The position numbers were made by a program, and so were the translations under genes. Positions 1-10,314 of a DNA stretch of 64,000 bases are shown one piece after another. Position 1 is the stretch's first letter. Each line of letters opens with the position of its first letter. This DNA comes from Pegoplata infirma (Eukaryota > Arthropoda > Insecta > Diptera > Anthomyiidae). The stretch is taken from assembly GCA_963921195.1 (NCBI GenBank), contig OY992537.1, forward strand, positions 54,274,313-54,338,312, given 5' to 3'. The notes under the pieces are model-generated. The model searched no databases. It worked only from the letters and a program-made list of their open reading frames with translations, and was not told where the DNA came from.

Positions 1-519
1 CATTAAAGATATCTTCCGGTTCATACGAAAAATAACACAGAAATCTTAAATTTGTAAAATATTTATTTTTTAGTTTTTATATCAAAAAAAAAACTAAGGT
101 ATCTACCTTACCTTTTTTACAAAAATGATAAATTTTAACAGTATCATTTTAAAACGCAAGTGTAACCCAACCAAACGCAATAATTTGAAAAAAAAATTGT
201 TTTCTATGTTGGTGACCATAGACAAATTATACTTTTGCGCTTTATACCAGATTTGTATTCCACTGTGCAAGCTTTCAAATAATGCAAAAATCGTAATTTT
301 TAGCATTTTCAACCATGAATAACTAAAAATCTGGACGTGAGGGAAAAATTTGGAGAACAGATTTGGAATCAGCAGATCAAAGTCTACTAAAATTGATCAC
401 CAAAATTCAAACCGGAAAATGAGTGTTGAGCGGTGTAATTTAAGAAGCTTTATCAAATAACCAAAAATAAACAAAATCGGTGATTCCCATGGATTTGCTC
501 ATATATAAAAGAAGCAATT

Positions 520-800
520 TTATGGTTGAATTGTCTCGGCTTATCGTCCATATCGGGGATTAAGTGTTAAATAATGGCGAAAAAATCGTTATTGCATTTT
601 TTAGCCATTTTTTTCCTTAGAAACTATATAATGTCATATGAGAAGAAGACTCGGTTTTCCCAAGTGTCCGGAAAAATTTTAAAATCGTTCGAAAGGTATT
701 CTAGATATCGCCATTTGAAATTTGTAAAAAACAGCTATTTTTTTTCCACGTTCAAGAAATTTTTGTGGGTGCGTAAATTTGCCACAGATTTGAGGAATTT
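520..800. repeat. Fragments of two dispersed repeats
   Basis: Bases 525-570 (CTCGGCTTATCGTCCATAT and on) are related to the arms of the foldback element at 61453-62040. Bases 650-775 carry the block GATATCGCCATTTGAAATTT followed by CACGTTCAAGAAATTTTT, which recurs at 13340-13410 and in the inverted repeat at 14944-16200. The 82-codon open frame across this stretch is repeat sequence, not a gene. Confidence 0.6.
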
Positions 801-1740
801 CCTCTTGATAAAAATGTGTTGAGTTCTAAAAATTTTTTGTTTGTAAAAATGTCTAACAAGAGAGCTCTTTCTGATGAAGCACTCCATTTTTCATAAAATT
901 TTTAATGGTTACAGCGATGGAAAAGCAAAATATTTAATTTCTGTAGACATCAATCCGTAGACATCAATTTTACAAATTCATTCTCATTTTTTCTTTAAAG
1001 TTTTTTTTTTTTGTTTTGTCCCCAGAAATGTGGATTAAAAATCACATTAACTTTCCTGTTTTTTTTTTTTTAATTGAATTACAAAATTTTAAATGAATCT
1101 CAGTCTAAATGTCACAAACATCACCTTTAATTTAAAACATCCTTCCTTAGCTTATTACCTTAAATTGAAATCTAAACGGGTCTTTTCAGACAAATATAAA
1201 TAATAAAAAACAAAAAAAAATGTCCAGTAAAATTGTATAAGATAAAAATTCTAAAAAAAAACTTAATTTTATACACATATTTTTTTGTTTGTTTATTATT
1301 TTTTTTGCCACCAAAACGTGTGTTCAAACCAAAGACCCCCCAAATCTCTAAAGCATTATAATGCCATACAATGCCACACTAAAACATGATGGTTTTAAAT
1401 ACAATATAATGTTGTCATCATATGGCAGGCATGTCATGCCATGGTTGGGCTATTTGTGGGCTACTTTTACTTATACAAAACAATATTCTACGAATGTTTA
1501 CTTGATGTAGGCATATTTTTGCTGACACATTGTTTTAATACCTGATGGGGGGAAAAAATTGGGGTTTTTCCGAATTACCAAGTAAAAGTTTTGAAGTAAA
1601 AAAAATATCACTTGGAAATTAATTGTGATTAAAAAAAAATTAATTTAAATTCAAAGATCAATTGAAAATTATAAATCGAAAAATATCAAATAAGGGGAAG
1701 ATGTTGGGGGGGCCACCTATCCCTCGCGATATAGATACGA
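800..1740. other. AT-rich intron sequence, nothing recognised
   Basis: Long A and T runs and no coding signal on either strand. I see no clear terminal repeats or duplications. Confidence 0.6.
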
Positions 1741-1747
1741 TTGTGGC

Positions 1748-1886
1748 AACCATAATTTAAGAGTGTCATATTATGATTGAATTATTTTTATGTTTAATTA
1801 TGTTTATAGCAATCATATTATGGTCCTTAATTATACTTTATAATTATAAATTATGCATGATTGCTGTAAACATGTTATGGTTGCTA
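1748..1886. repeat. Short AT-rich inverted repeat
   Basis: GCAACCATAA near 1748 is answered by TTATGGTTGC near 1875, and the interior (ATCATATTATGG, CATGATTGC) is also partly self-complementary. It could be a small foldback element; no target duplication was found. Confidence 0.4.
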
Positions 1887-2090
1887 CATAGAAATTATGA
1901 TAAAATTTTCAATCATACCACCGTCCGGCAGCCAATATTAAACATGAACCGGATAATATATGTACGTCTGAAAGTTGAGCTCAAATGAAGTAAAACTGCA
2001 TTTACAGTTTTTCATTTCGTGATCCTGTTTCCTTTTAAAAGGTATTCAAAGTTTTAAATGATACATTTTGTAAAATATTTTTTTAATATT

Positions 2091-2102
2091 TTTACTTGTC
2101 CT
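2091..2102. repeat. Target-site duplication, left copy
   Basis: TTTACTTGTCCT. It is identical to 6711-6722 and brackets the retrotransposon pair. The base after each copy differs (C at 2103; A at 6723, where the foldback arm continues). Confidence 0.9.
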
Positions 2103-4155
2103 CGCAAATTGGTCCTTATATAGAGAGGAACTGAAAGTCTTTAAGAAATTAATTCGGAAATCGAAAAAGAGTAGCTGGGAGAAGCTCTGCAGTGACGTTG
2201 AACACACTGCCGAAGCCGCCAGACTCAGGAAAGTCTTATCTAAAAGGCCCATACCACCAATTTTACTGAAGGGAATTGATGACACATGGACCGATAATGC
2301 AATGGAAACTTTGGATGTTCTTCTTAGAACACATTTTCCAGGATGCAGAGAACAACCTTTATCGGAGAACTGGCTGATGAGGATGTTAACAAATAGACAC
2401 GTGACATCGGAACTGGGTAATGCTAAACTTCAGGCAATGGCAACGAGAGGGACACCACAAGGTGGAGTTATTTCTCCATTATTATGGCTCCTAGTTGTAA
2501 ATGAGATTTTGGGGAAACTAGAGGAAACTGGAATAACTGTTGTGGCTTACGCTGATGATGTAGTAATATTATCTTCAGGTAAATTCCTTAACACTGTCTC
2601 TGAGGTACTTGGAAATGCTCTGAAAACGCTCTCATCATGGGCAAGAGATTGTGGTCTCAACGTGAACCCGGCAAAAACTGAGCTGGTGCTTTTCACAAGG
2701 AGAAGGATTATCCCAGCTTTTAGTCCTCCTAAACTAAATGGCACTGTTTTAGCATTGTCAGACTCTGACAAATTTTTAGGGGTTATCTTAGATAAAAAAC
2801 TCGACTGGGTGGCAAACTTGAAGGAGCGTGTAAGGAAAACTTTTGCTGCACTATACACGTGTCGGAAATTGGTGGGCAGGAAATGGGGACTACAACCAAA
2901 GCTCTTTCTATGGTTATACTCGGCTATAATTCGACCAGTGATGACGTATGGTTGCCATGTGTGGTGGCCAGTTGTTAATCATAGAGTACATGCGGATAAG
3001 ATCAAGAGAGTTAACAGAATAGCCCTGCTCAGTCTCACAGGCGCGATGAGTACGACTTGTACTGACGTATTGGAAATACTACTAAACATCGCACCCTTAG
3101 ATAATCACTTGAAGGAGAATGCTGCGATTACTCTTAATAGACTATGTCAAACAGGATCACTGAAAAACAGACAAGTACGACATATGGAACTTATAAGTGG
3201 CACTGAAAGGAACACTATTACTGATTATATTACTCCACGTAATGTTGTAAATGGGAGATTAAACATTGAAATCCCTTCATTGGATGATTGGCTCAATGAT
3301 CAGGTGGAGTTCTATCCAATTAATGTCTACACGGATGGTTCTAAAATGGCAAGTGGTACAGGCAGTGGCTTCCACTGCAATGAACTTAACATGGAAGGTT
3401 CATTTCGACTTGATAATGATTGCAGTATTTTTCAAGCTGAAATTTACGCTATTATCAAAGCAGCGGAGCAGCTTTCAATGTCACCAATATACAGAAGTGA
3501 TATTAGTTTTTTCATTGATAGCCAGGCCGCTTTAATGGCTCTGAAAAATGACAGTATAAGGTCCAAGGTAGTTAGCCGCTGCCACAGAGAGCTTAAGGTT
3601 CTCAGCGAGCAGCACAACATTAGACTGTGCTGGGTACCTGGACATAAAGATATACTGGGCAACGAAAAGGCAGATGAGCTTGCTAAGCGGGGAGCCAACC
3701 TTTCACAGGAGTTGGCTGTGGGTGACGTCTATCCACCTCTATCTCTAATCTCGCAACGGATCAGACTGGAAGCGAGAGAAACTTGGTTAACCCGATGGAC
3801 TCAGTCGGACTGCTGTATTCAGACAAAATCATTATGGAATGAAAATTCGTTGAAACAAAGCCAAGTTCTTCTTGATATGGATAGAAGACAATTGAGAATG
3901 GTAATTAATTTGATTACAGGCCACAACACCCTGGGTAAACACATGGTAAGAATTAGAAGAGTAGATGATGATACATGTCGATGGTGTAGGGAAGCTGTTG
4001 AAGACAGTTTTCACTTTTTATGTGAATGCCCTGCACTGTCTTTTAGAAGATTTAAATTATTTGGCTCTTTTTTCTTTCAGAATTTACATGAAATCCGAGG
4101 AATAAATCCATGGACCTTATTGGCGTTTATCAAAACATCGAAGTGGAATGCATAG
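2103..4155 (+). pseudogene. ORF2 of element A: RT/RNase H with internal deletion
   Basis: One open frame of about 684 codons runs from the insertion edge to TAG at 4153-4155; the first ATG in it is 2302. Counting from that ATG, RT motifs TPQGG (51-55) and YADD (83-86) are followed by RNase H with the four acidic residues D345 (YTDGS), E380 (QAE), D406 (DSQ) and D458 (EKADELA). A zinc motif follows: C559-x2-C562-x8-H571-x4-C576. The protein would copy element RNA and remove it from the hybrid, but the frame jumps from the region before the RT (THFPGC) straight to the segment just before TPQGG. About 170-190 residues present in element B, including the motif-A aspartate, are absent. The frame is therefore intact but cannot encode an active RT. 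The upstream endonuclease is lost to 5' truncation. Confidence 0.85.
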
Positions 4156-4271
4156 ATGCAACTATTGATTTTTATCTAAGAAGAAGGGGAAACTGGAATC
4201 ATAATGGGCCACAAGTCGGCCTCTATGGGCATTGGTTTATGCCAATGCCATCCACCATAACCTAACCTAAC
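2103..4271 (+). mobile_element. Non-LTR retrotransposon A, 5'-truncated
   Basis: The insertion starts at the 12-bp target duplication and ends in the 3' tail CCTAACCTAAC at 4261-4271. It carries reverse transcriptase and RNase H and a C-terminal zinc motif, with a 3' UTR of about 100 bp. No endonuclease domain is present. RNase H after the RT is known from the I group of non-LTR elements (I, R1, LOA clades); I cannot place the clade without alignment. Element B follows head-to-tail with no gap. Confidence 0.9.
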
Positions 4272-6625
4272 TTATCGGAGATACAATTTCACGAGCAATT
4301 GATAATTCCACACAATATGATATCTGATGAGCGGATTAGATGGGCAGTAGAATCGTTCGAGCCTTATAAATCGCCAGGTCCAGATGGCATTATTCCAGCA
4401 ATGCTGCAACATACAGTTATCGAAATAATTCCATTTTTGAAGGAAGTGTTCGTAGCATGCTTGCAGCAATGTTATATACCGCAATCTTGGAGGAAGTCCA
4501 AAGTAGTGTTCATACCGAAAAGCGGTAAAATTAATCACGCAACTGCAAAGGATTATCGGCCTATTAGTCTATCGTCCTTCCTTCTGAAAACCTTGGAGAG
4601 AATTATGGACCTGTACATAAGAGAGAACCTGGGTGGAAATTTTTTGTCGGCAACGCAACATGCTTATCAGCAGGGCAAATCGGTAGAAACGGCACTTCAT
4701 TCACTCGTATATACAATAGAGAGATCTCTGGAATTCAGAGAATTTACTTTGGCCGCTTTTTTAGACATAGAAGGTGCGTTCAACAATGTAAGTATGGATG
4801 CAATCATTAACGCTATGGACAAGGCTAGTATAAATCCAACCATCGGAAAATGGATTGGCTGCCTACTGTCTTGTAGGGAAGTCACAGCCGAATGGGGACT
4901 TGAAAGAGTCACAAGATATACGTCGAGGGGAACGCCACAGGAAGGAGTTTTATCACCATTACTCTGGCTCTTGGTTGTGGATCCTATTCTCAAAAAACTG
5001 GATACGCAAGGAGTATCAGTTGTTGCATATGCAGACGACGCGACAATTATGTCAACTGGTAAATTTTTGGCAACGTTATCCGAGCTGCTGGAGAGATCGC
5101 TGAAACAGTTATGGAGTTGGGCAAAAGAAAATGATCTTAACGTTAATCCGCGGAAAACTGAAATGGTACTGTTTACACGAAAGTATAAGATCGAAAATTT
5201 TAGAAAAGTCAGGGTCAATGGCGTTGAAATCCCACTTTCAAATCATGCGAAATTTTTAGGAATCATCCTGGACAATAAGTTATCATGGAACCAAAATACA
5301 GAGGAACGATTAAAGTAGGCAAATAATGCATACTATGCATGCAAGGAAATGTTCGGCAAAACATGGGGACTTGAGCCAAGGATCACGTACTGGATATACA
5401 CTTCTATAGTAAGACCTATCTTACTCTACGGGGTTATGGTCTGGCACAAAGCACTTGAAAGGGATGTGACTCTTAGGAAATTCCAAAAGGCCCAACGGCT
5501 TTTAGTGTCACTGGAGCCTTAAGGACGACATCAGCTGCATCCATCGACACATTACTGCATCTGCTGCCAATTGACATCTTTGCTAAAGGTGAGGCTTATA
5601 AGGCATGCCTCAGACTCAAGGAATCAAATTGGCTCAGACGCTGAAACTTTGGACACAGTAGCATGGACAATTTGGAAAATGTTGTCACTGTCTACAAAGT
5701 GTCCAAATTACTTTTCGACCGGAAATTTAAAGTTGAATTTCCGACTCGAGAATTTTGGTCGGACTGGCGTTGCGCTCCAAATGACGCTATAAATATTTTC
5801 ACAGACGGCTCCAAACAATCGACGGGAGTTGGAGCAGGTTTTACTTCAGACGTTTGGGATATAGAGAAGTCTTTCAAATTACCTTTACACTGTAGTATTT
5901 TCCAGGCTGAAATAGTTGCTATAGATAAGGCAGCCTCACAGTTTCTTGGGGAAACGGGTAAAATGATAAACTTTTACGTCGACAGTCAAGCTGCACTAAA
6001 GGCTCTAATGAGCTTTTGTATTAAATCAAAAGTCGTTTTTAAATGTTACGAGAATCTTCAAAAACTATCCGGGAATAATACCGTATCTCTTGTATGGGTA
6101 CCTGGACATAGGGGAGTAGATGGGAACGAGAAAGCTGATGAGCTCGCTAAGCTTGGAGCAGATGGCGTAGGAACTTTTGTTCATATTGAGCCCCCGATTC
6201 AGTACTATAGGACGAGAAGTGACTGTCGTTGCATTTCTATTGCAAACAGGAAATGGAGAGAGCTTAGCACGAGCAGTATCACCAGAAGAATCTGGCCGCA
6301 TTACGACCTCGGGAAAACTCGCTACCTTCTCTCTCTTAACAGAGAGGATTGTCGTTTACTCACGGGAGTGGTCACAGGACACTGCCTAATAATTGCTTTT
6401 CACGCGAAAACTATGGGACTTATCTCGGATGCCAATTGTAGAAAATGTGATGAACCTAATACAGATGAAACAGTTGAACATATTCTGTGCAAATGCCCCG
6501 CATTGGCCAGACACCGCGAGCGAATACTAGGTAAAGCAGAAATCGAGAATCTGGATGATATCGCCGCTACGGACCTTACGCAACTGTTCGCAACATGGAC
6601 TAACGCGTTTTATCCTCGTCGCTGA
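4272..6625 (+). pseudogene. ORF2 of element B: RT/RNase H with three lesions
   Basis: The first segment (4272-5318) holds RT fingers and palm: KSPGPDGI, LDIEGAF (motif A aspartate), TPQEGVLSP (usually QGG in this family) and YADD. It is cut by TAG at 5316-5318. The same frame resumes to about 5512, where a +/-1 shift moves it to frame 2 (GALRTTSAASIDT and on). A TGA at 5642-5644 interrupts once more before the RNase H segment up to 6625 (TDGSKQ, FQAEIVA, VDSQAAL, NEKADELA). The end carries a C-x2-C...H...C zinc motif (CRKCDE...EHILCKC). It would have acted as element reverse transcriptase and RNase H; now dead. The endonuclease is missing. Confidence 0.88.
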
Positions 6626-6710
6626 AGGAAATTGTGGTATCGCTATGGACCAGCCGGTCTATGCGAGGAGTCTGAACTTTAGGCTCCACCACCCCTAACC
6701 TAACCTAACC
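4272..6710 (+). mobile_element. Non-LTR retrotransposon B, 5'-truncated
   Basis: It begins in open reading frame directly after the CCTAA tail of element A and ends CCCCTAACCTAACC at the right 12-bp target duplication (6711-6722). It has the same domain order and tail as element A, but the proteins differ at many positions, so these are two families or distant subfamilies rather than duplicate copies. No separate target duplication is visible at the A/B junction; if it fell within the CCTAA repeats it would be hidden. Confidence 0.9.
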
Positions 6711-6722
6711 TTTACTTGTCCT
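6711..6722. repeat. Target-site duplication, right copy
   Basis: TTTACTTGTCCT, identical to 2091-2102, directly after the CCTAACC tail of element B. Confidence 0.9.
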
Positions 6723-7386
6723 AGGATGACACTGGGGATGGAAAATGAAAGAGGAGGATCTTCCCTAATTTTTCCATTTTTTTATTTTGACACATCAAGA
6801 CAAAAGGATGTGAATATTAAAATATTTTGTGGAAAATTTTGAAGGATATTGAAGGATGCATTTTTTTAAGGACGTAACTTACCTCTTTTTTCCTGGTATA
6901 TAAAAATAATAAAATAGGAAAATTAGAGGAGATCCTCCTCTTTCATTTTCTATCATTAGTGGCATCCTAGGACAAGTACAAATACTAAAAAAATTTAATT
7001 CTCTAAAACTTTGAAGTCCTTTTAAAAGGAAACCGGATCACGAAATGAAAAACTGTAAATGCGCAGTTACTACATTTAGTCTCTAGTTTCAAACGTATAT
7101 TATTCAGTTCGTGTTGAACGATTTTTTTTCATATTTGTCGGACGGTGTTAATCCTAAAAACTTTTGCTGGGTTTTAACAACAGCAGTCAATCATGTTTAT
7201 AATGATGCCAAGTTTTTTTGATGTCCTTTTTTTTCTGTTGTTCACCTTAATGCCATAATGAGGCAGGCTTTTGTGTCGACATATAAAACATTATTGGATT
7301 AATGCTGAGAATATAATTGGAAATTTAATTTCATTTTCTTATTGTATATTTTATTTTTCTTTTTTTCTTTCATTCTATTTATACAG

Positions 7387-7491
7387 ATCTATTGCATGTC
7401 TGATTACGATATTTCATCCATTGAACATGAAGCTCTATTGATTGTTGTGGCATCAACATTTGGTAATGGTGATCCACCAGAAAATGGTGAG
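7387..7491 (+). CDS. Nos: Nos exon: FMN-binding segment of nitric oxide synthase
   Basis: This exon has 35 codons, phase 0 at both ends, acceptor ATACAG|ATC and donor GAG|GTAAGT. The translation begins [20 protein letters not shown] and ends with [13 protein letters not shown], the flavodoxin-fold loop that touches the FMN phosphate and ring in NOS and cytochrome P450 reductase. NOS makes nitric oxide and citrulline from arginine using NADPH and oxygen; this part belongs to the electron-carrying FMN lobe. The wording is nearly identical to fly NOS, so identification is firm. Read-through into the intron would stop after 11 codons (TGA at about 7525). Confidence 0.97.
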
Positions 7492-7616
7492 GTAAGTAGT
7501 TTAAATGATTTGAAATCAAAAGAATGAAACAAATAGAAAACATGCTTAACTACGCATTTCATTCATGAAAAAAAATATATATATATATTGTAACTTAGCA
7601 TTAGGGTTTTATTAAG

Positions 7617-7865
7617 TAGCCCAGGGCCCAATTCTCGGAGTCGATAGCGATTGATATTCTACTCGAACGGTAGATTTTATTTAATTTTTTGTATACGCCT
7701 AAAGTTATGCTTGGGAAAGTGCAAGCTTTTTATATTTTTTCATGATTTCACATTTCAGTGTTGTACAAGAAACATATGAAAAGCTTACATTTATCAAAGC
7801 ATACTTTTAGGCATCAGAAAAATTTAAAAATCGCACGTTCGAGTAGAATTTCGACCGATACACAC
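7617..7865. repeat. Degraded inverted repeat
   Basis: TACTCGAACG (about 7659) is answered by CGTTCGAGTA (about 7837). GTATACGCCTAAAGTTATGC is answered in rough complement by GCATACTTTTAGGC. Probably a decayed foldback element. Confidence 0.5.
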
Positions 7866-8209
7866 AAAAGTAAGCTAAAAGTATATATTTTTTTAATAAA
7901 TTATAGAAATTCATACTTTTGTTGAAATCCGCCTTTTTCCAACACCATTGTCCAAAAAAGTCCAAACGATATTGACTAACCTCGAATTACGATCTGTCTT
8001 TGACAATGTATACTATTCACATTTTTGCGACCCTGTGCGACCGTTCATAAACTTTTGACATAGAGGCAATAAAACAAAATATGGCGTTAAGAAATGTCCT
8101 AAAATGGAACATCAAAATTATTTTGATATTTTTGTTTCTATTGATTTCTAATAAAAAATTTCCCACTTCGACAACATTAACGTAATAAAAAAACATAATT
8201 TACTCAATT

Positions 8210-8720
8210 GTTTTTATTTTCTCACACTTACTCACTATTTACGTGAGTAAACAAAACACCACTCACGTGTGACTCACGCGCAACTCAGGCTAAACATTTT
8301 AAACACAAACAAAGTTGTAAAAACTGAATTAATACACTTATATAATTTTGACTCACGCAAAAAAATGACACTAATACGAATCACTCACGCAAAAAATGTC
8401 TCACTCACTTGTCACTCGCGAACAAAAATTTAGACACTCTCACTTTCAATCACGCGTGATTCGCGTGACCAGCGTCCATTTGTAGTGCTAAACATTAAAG
8501 CTGAGAATGCATTTAAGCGGGCATATATCAATACAATTAAATAATTTTGACTCACGCAAAAAAATGGCACTCACTACGAATCACTCACGCAAAAAATGTC
8601 TCACTCACTTACCACTCATGAACAAAAAATTTGAGTCACGAGACCAGCGTCCATCTCTAGTGCTAAACATTAGAAATGGGAACGCTTTTAAGCGGGCATA
8701 TTTTGGCGATAGCATTTTCA
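8210..8720. repeat. CACTCACG-rich element with internal duplication
   Basis: It is dense in CACTCACG and CTCACGCAAAAAA. A block ending in CCAGCGTCCATTTGTAGTGC and then TTTAAGCGGGCATAT occurs twice, around 8335-8530 and 8545-8705. Related blocks lie at 18997-20147, 45885-45998 and 49570-49993; the best-preserved ends read TAGAGATGGGCGTG, resembling hAT termini. Confidence 0.6.
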
Positions 8721-8934
8721 ATATTTTTTGTGAAATTGTAAGCTAGTAGCATTATTTGTACATTTAGGATGGCAAATGCTAACTGGAAATAAAAGAGTTC
8801 TCTCTTAAATGTTCCACTGAATACATTAACTTTTTGACGCATTTAAAAGAGAAATATTTTATTAAAATTTTCTGATAAAAATTTATAAAACTTAGGAATG
8901 TATACATTGTAGATTTTTTTAAAATACTTTGTCC

Positions 8935-9535
8935 TACATTTTGGATCCGCCATTTTGATTTCAAAAAGTCTGGATCCGTATTCGTGTTACGCAATCATTT
9001 CCTAGTGATATTAATCAATAATTTAAATATCTTGTATTTTGAATATTTGATTCTGAAATCGGATTTGGAATCCGAAAAACCATTAAAATCAGAAAACATA
9101 GAAAAAATTTTATATTTTATTTGTCGCCATATTGGATTCGCCATTTTGAATTTAAAAAATTGGAGCTCATATTCGTAATTACCGACCCTAAATACATCGA
9201 AAATGGTTAATTTTAAAACAATTAGCTAAGAATTACAAAAGCATATCCGCCATATTGGATCCGCCATTTTGAATTCCAAAATCGGTTTTAACATTCGAAA
9301 AACCATTCAAATCAAAGTTTTTGGCAAAAATAAACAACATATAAAAAATCTTAAATTTAAATTTGTCACCATATTGGATCCGCCATTTTGAATTTTTAAA
9401 GTCTGAGCTCATATTCGTTATTAACGACCGCAAATACATCGACAATAGTAAATACAATAAGCGAAGAACTAAAAAATCATGTCCGCCATTTTGGATCCGC
9501 CATTTTGAACTTAGATTTTTTTTCCAGAATCGTGA
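8935..9535. repeat. Tandem array of about 120-190 bp units
   Basis: Five diverged units share the block TTGGATCCGCCATTTTGAAT (near 8940, 9130, 9250, 9370 and 9490). Several continue into a TCATATTCGT...ACCGACC...AATACATCGA stretch. Open frames here are by-products of the repeat. Confidence 0.75.
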
Positions 9536-9771
9536 TCAGCGATCTTTTAACACCCATAGCGGTTCTAGCGGTCTATTTATGGCCAAAATTCAGGGATGCT
9601 GGCCCACAGTGCGCTATCGGCTCCGAGATTTAACCTCCAGATTTTCAAAGGAGTTTGACAAATTTTGATGGTAACTGAATTATTAAAGGATGTTCTTCGC
9701 CATCAACCCTAGTTTTTTTTGTCTTTATTCACTTATTCAAATTTCAAAAAAAAAAATTTCGCCCAAGTCAA

Positions 9772-10055
9772 CCCAGTTGGCAAAATAAAGTCACACCTGA
9801 CATACTGCTGGCTCTCCCTTTATAAAATTGCTGACATCTTCATACAATTTTTCAAAATGTCATCAATGACATGTCAGCAGTTGGTCAGCAGTGTCCACCA
9901 GTATCGGTGGTTACTTACAATTCGTTTTAACAACCGCTGACCAACTGCTGACATGTCATTAATGACATTTTGAAAAATTGTATGAAGATGTCAGCAATTT
10001 TATAAAGGGAGAGTCAGCAGTATGTCAGGTGTGATTTTTTTTTTTGTCGACTGGG
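9772..10055. mobile_element. Palindromic MITE, CCCAGTTGG family
   Basis: It starts CCCAGTTGGCAAAATAAAGT and ends TTTTGTCGACTGGG. Long complementary arms include GACATACTGCTGGCTCTCCC against GGGAGAGTCAGCAGTATGTC, and AATGACATGTCAGCAGTTGG against its complement. A related copy sits at 54794-54990. No clean target duplication was found. Confidence 0.8.
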
Positions 10056-10261
10056 AAGTCTCTCTGAATTAATAAAATTTATTAAAATCTAATCAATCAA
10101 AAATAAGTACCACCCTTATCATAAGTATTTGCCCTTTTACTCTTTTTACTGCTTAATGACTCTATTATCTTTTCTTGTTCATCCTAATAACACATTTTGT
10201 TTTTTTTTTCATTTTTATTTTCATGTTAATGTTTTTTCACACCGTACTGTTGATGATTGTT

Positions 10262-10275
10262 TGTGTGTGTGTGTG
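10262..10275. repeat. (GT)n microsatellite
   Basis: About seven GT repeats, some 40 bp upstream of the acceptor of the 65-nt exon. Its position within the splicing-signal region may matter for acceptor use. Confidence 0.7.
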
Positions 10276-10314
10276 CTGTTGTATGCGCCTTAAAACATTT
10301 ACCCCATTATGTAG

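Larger units (their letters stand above)
1919..7147. mobile_element. Foldback DNA element (about 609 bp) split by LINE insertion
   Basis: The left end begins CACCGTCCGG at 1919 and the right end finishes CGGACGGTG at 7147. Stretches such as GATCCTGTTTCCTTTTAAAA (near 2021-2042) are answered in reverse complement near 7017-7040, and CTTGTCCTAGGATGACACTG in the left arm by its complement near 6961-6975. Joining 1919-2102 to 6723-7147 restores one palindromic element of about 609 bp with arms of about 260 bp. The rest, 2103-6710, is the retrotransposon insertion. No convincing target duplication of the foldback itself was found. Confidence 0.85.
1..7386 (+). other. Nos: Nos intron, 3' part (upstream exon outside window)
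   Basis: No exon-like reading frame with splice borders is seen before 7387, so the exon that should encode the start of the FMN fold lies before base 1. The intron ends in a pyrimidine-rich tract and ATACAG at 7381-7386. Its content is repeat fragments (about 520-800), AT-rich sequence in which I recognise nothing (1-520 and 800-1740), a foldback element at 1919-7147 and two retrotransposons inside it. Confidence 0.85.
7492..10314 (+). other. Nos: Nos intron, 2.8 kb
   Basis: It runs from donor GTAAGT at 7492 to acceptor ATGTAG at 10309-10314. It contains a degraded inverted repeat (about 7617-7865), a CACTCACG-rich block (8210-8660), a 120-bp tandem array (8935-9535), a palindrome (9772-10055) and a (GT)n run near 10262. 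Between 7880 and 8200, and between 10056 and 10260, I recognise nothing. Confidence 0.95.

Noticed and set aside
2046..2285. 79-codon minus-strand frame
   Set aside because: Shadow of the element A reading frame and of the foldback arm.
7342..7386. Upstream extension of the Nos exon from an ATG at 7342
   Set aside because: The stretch is a pyrimidine-rich tract translating to Phe/Ile runs; the exon starts after ATACAG at 7386.
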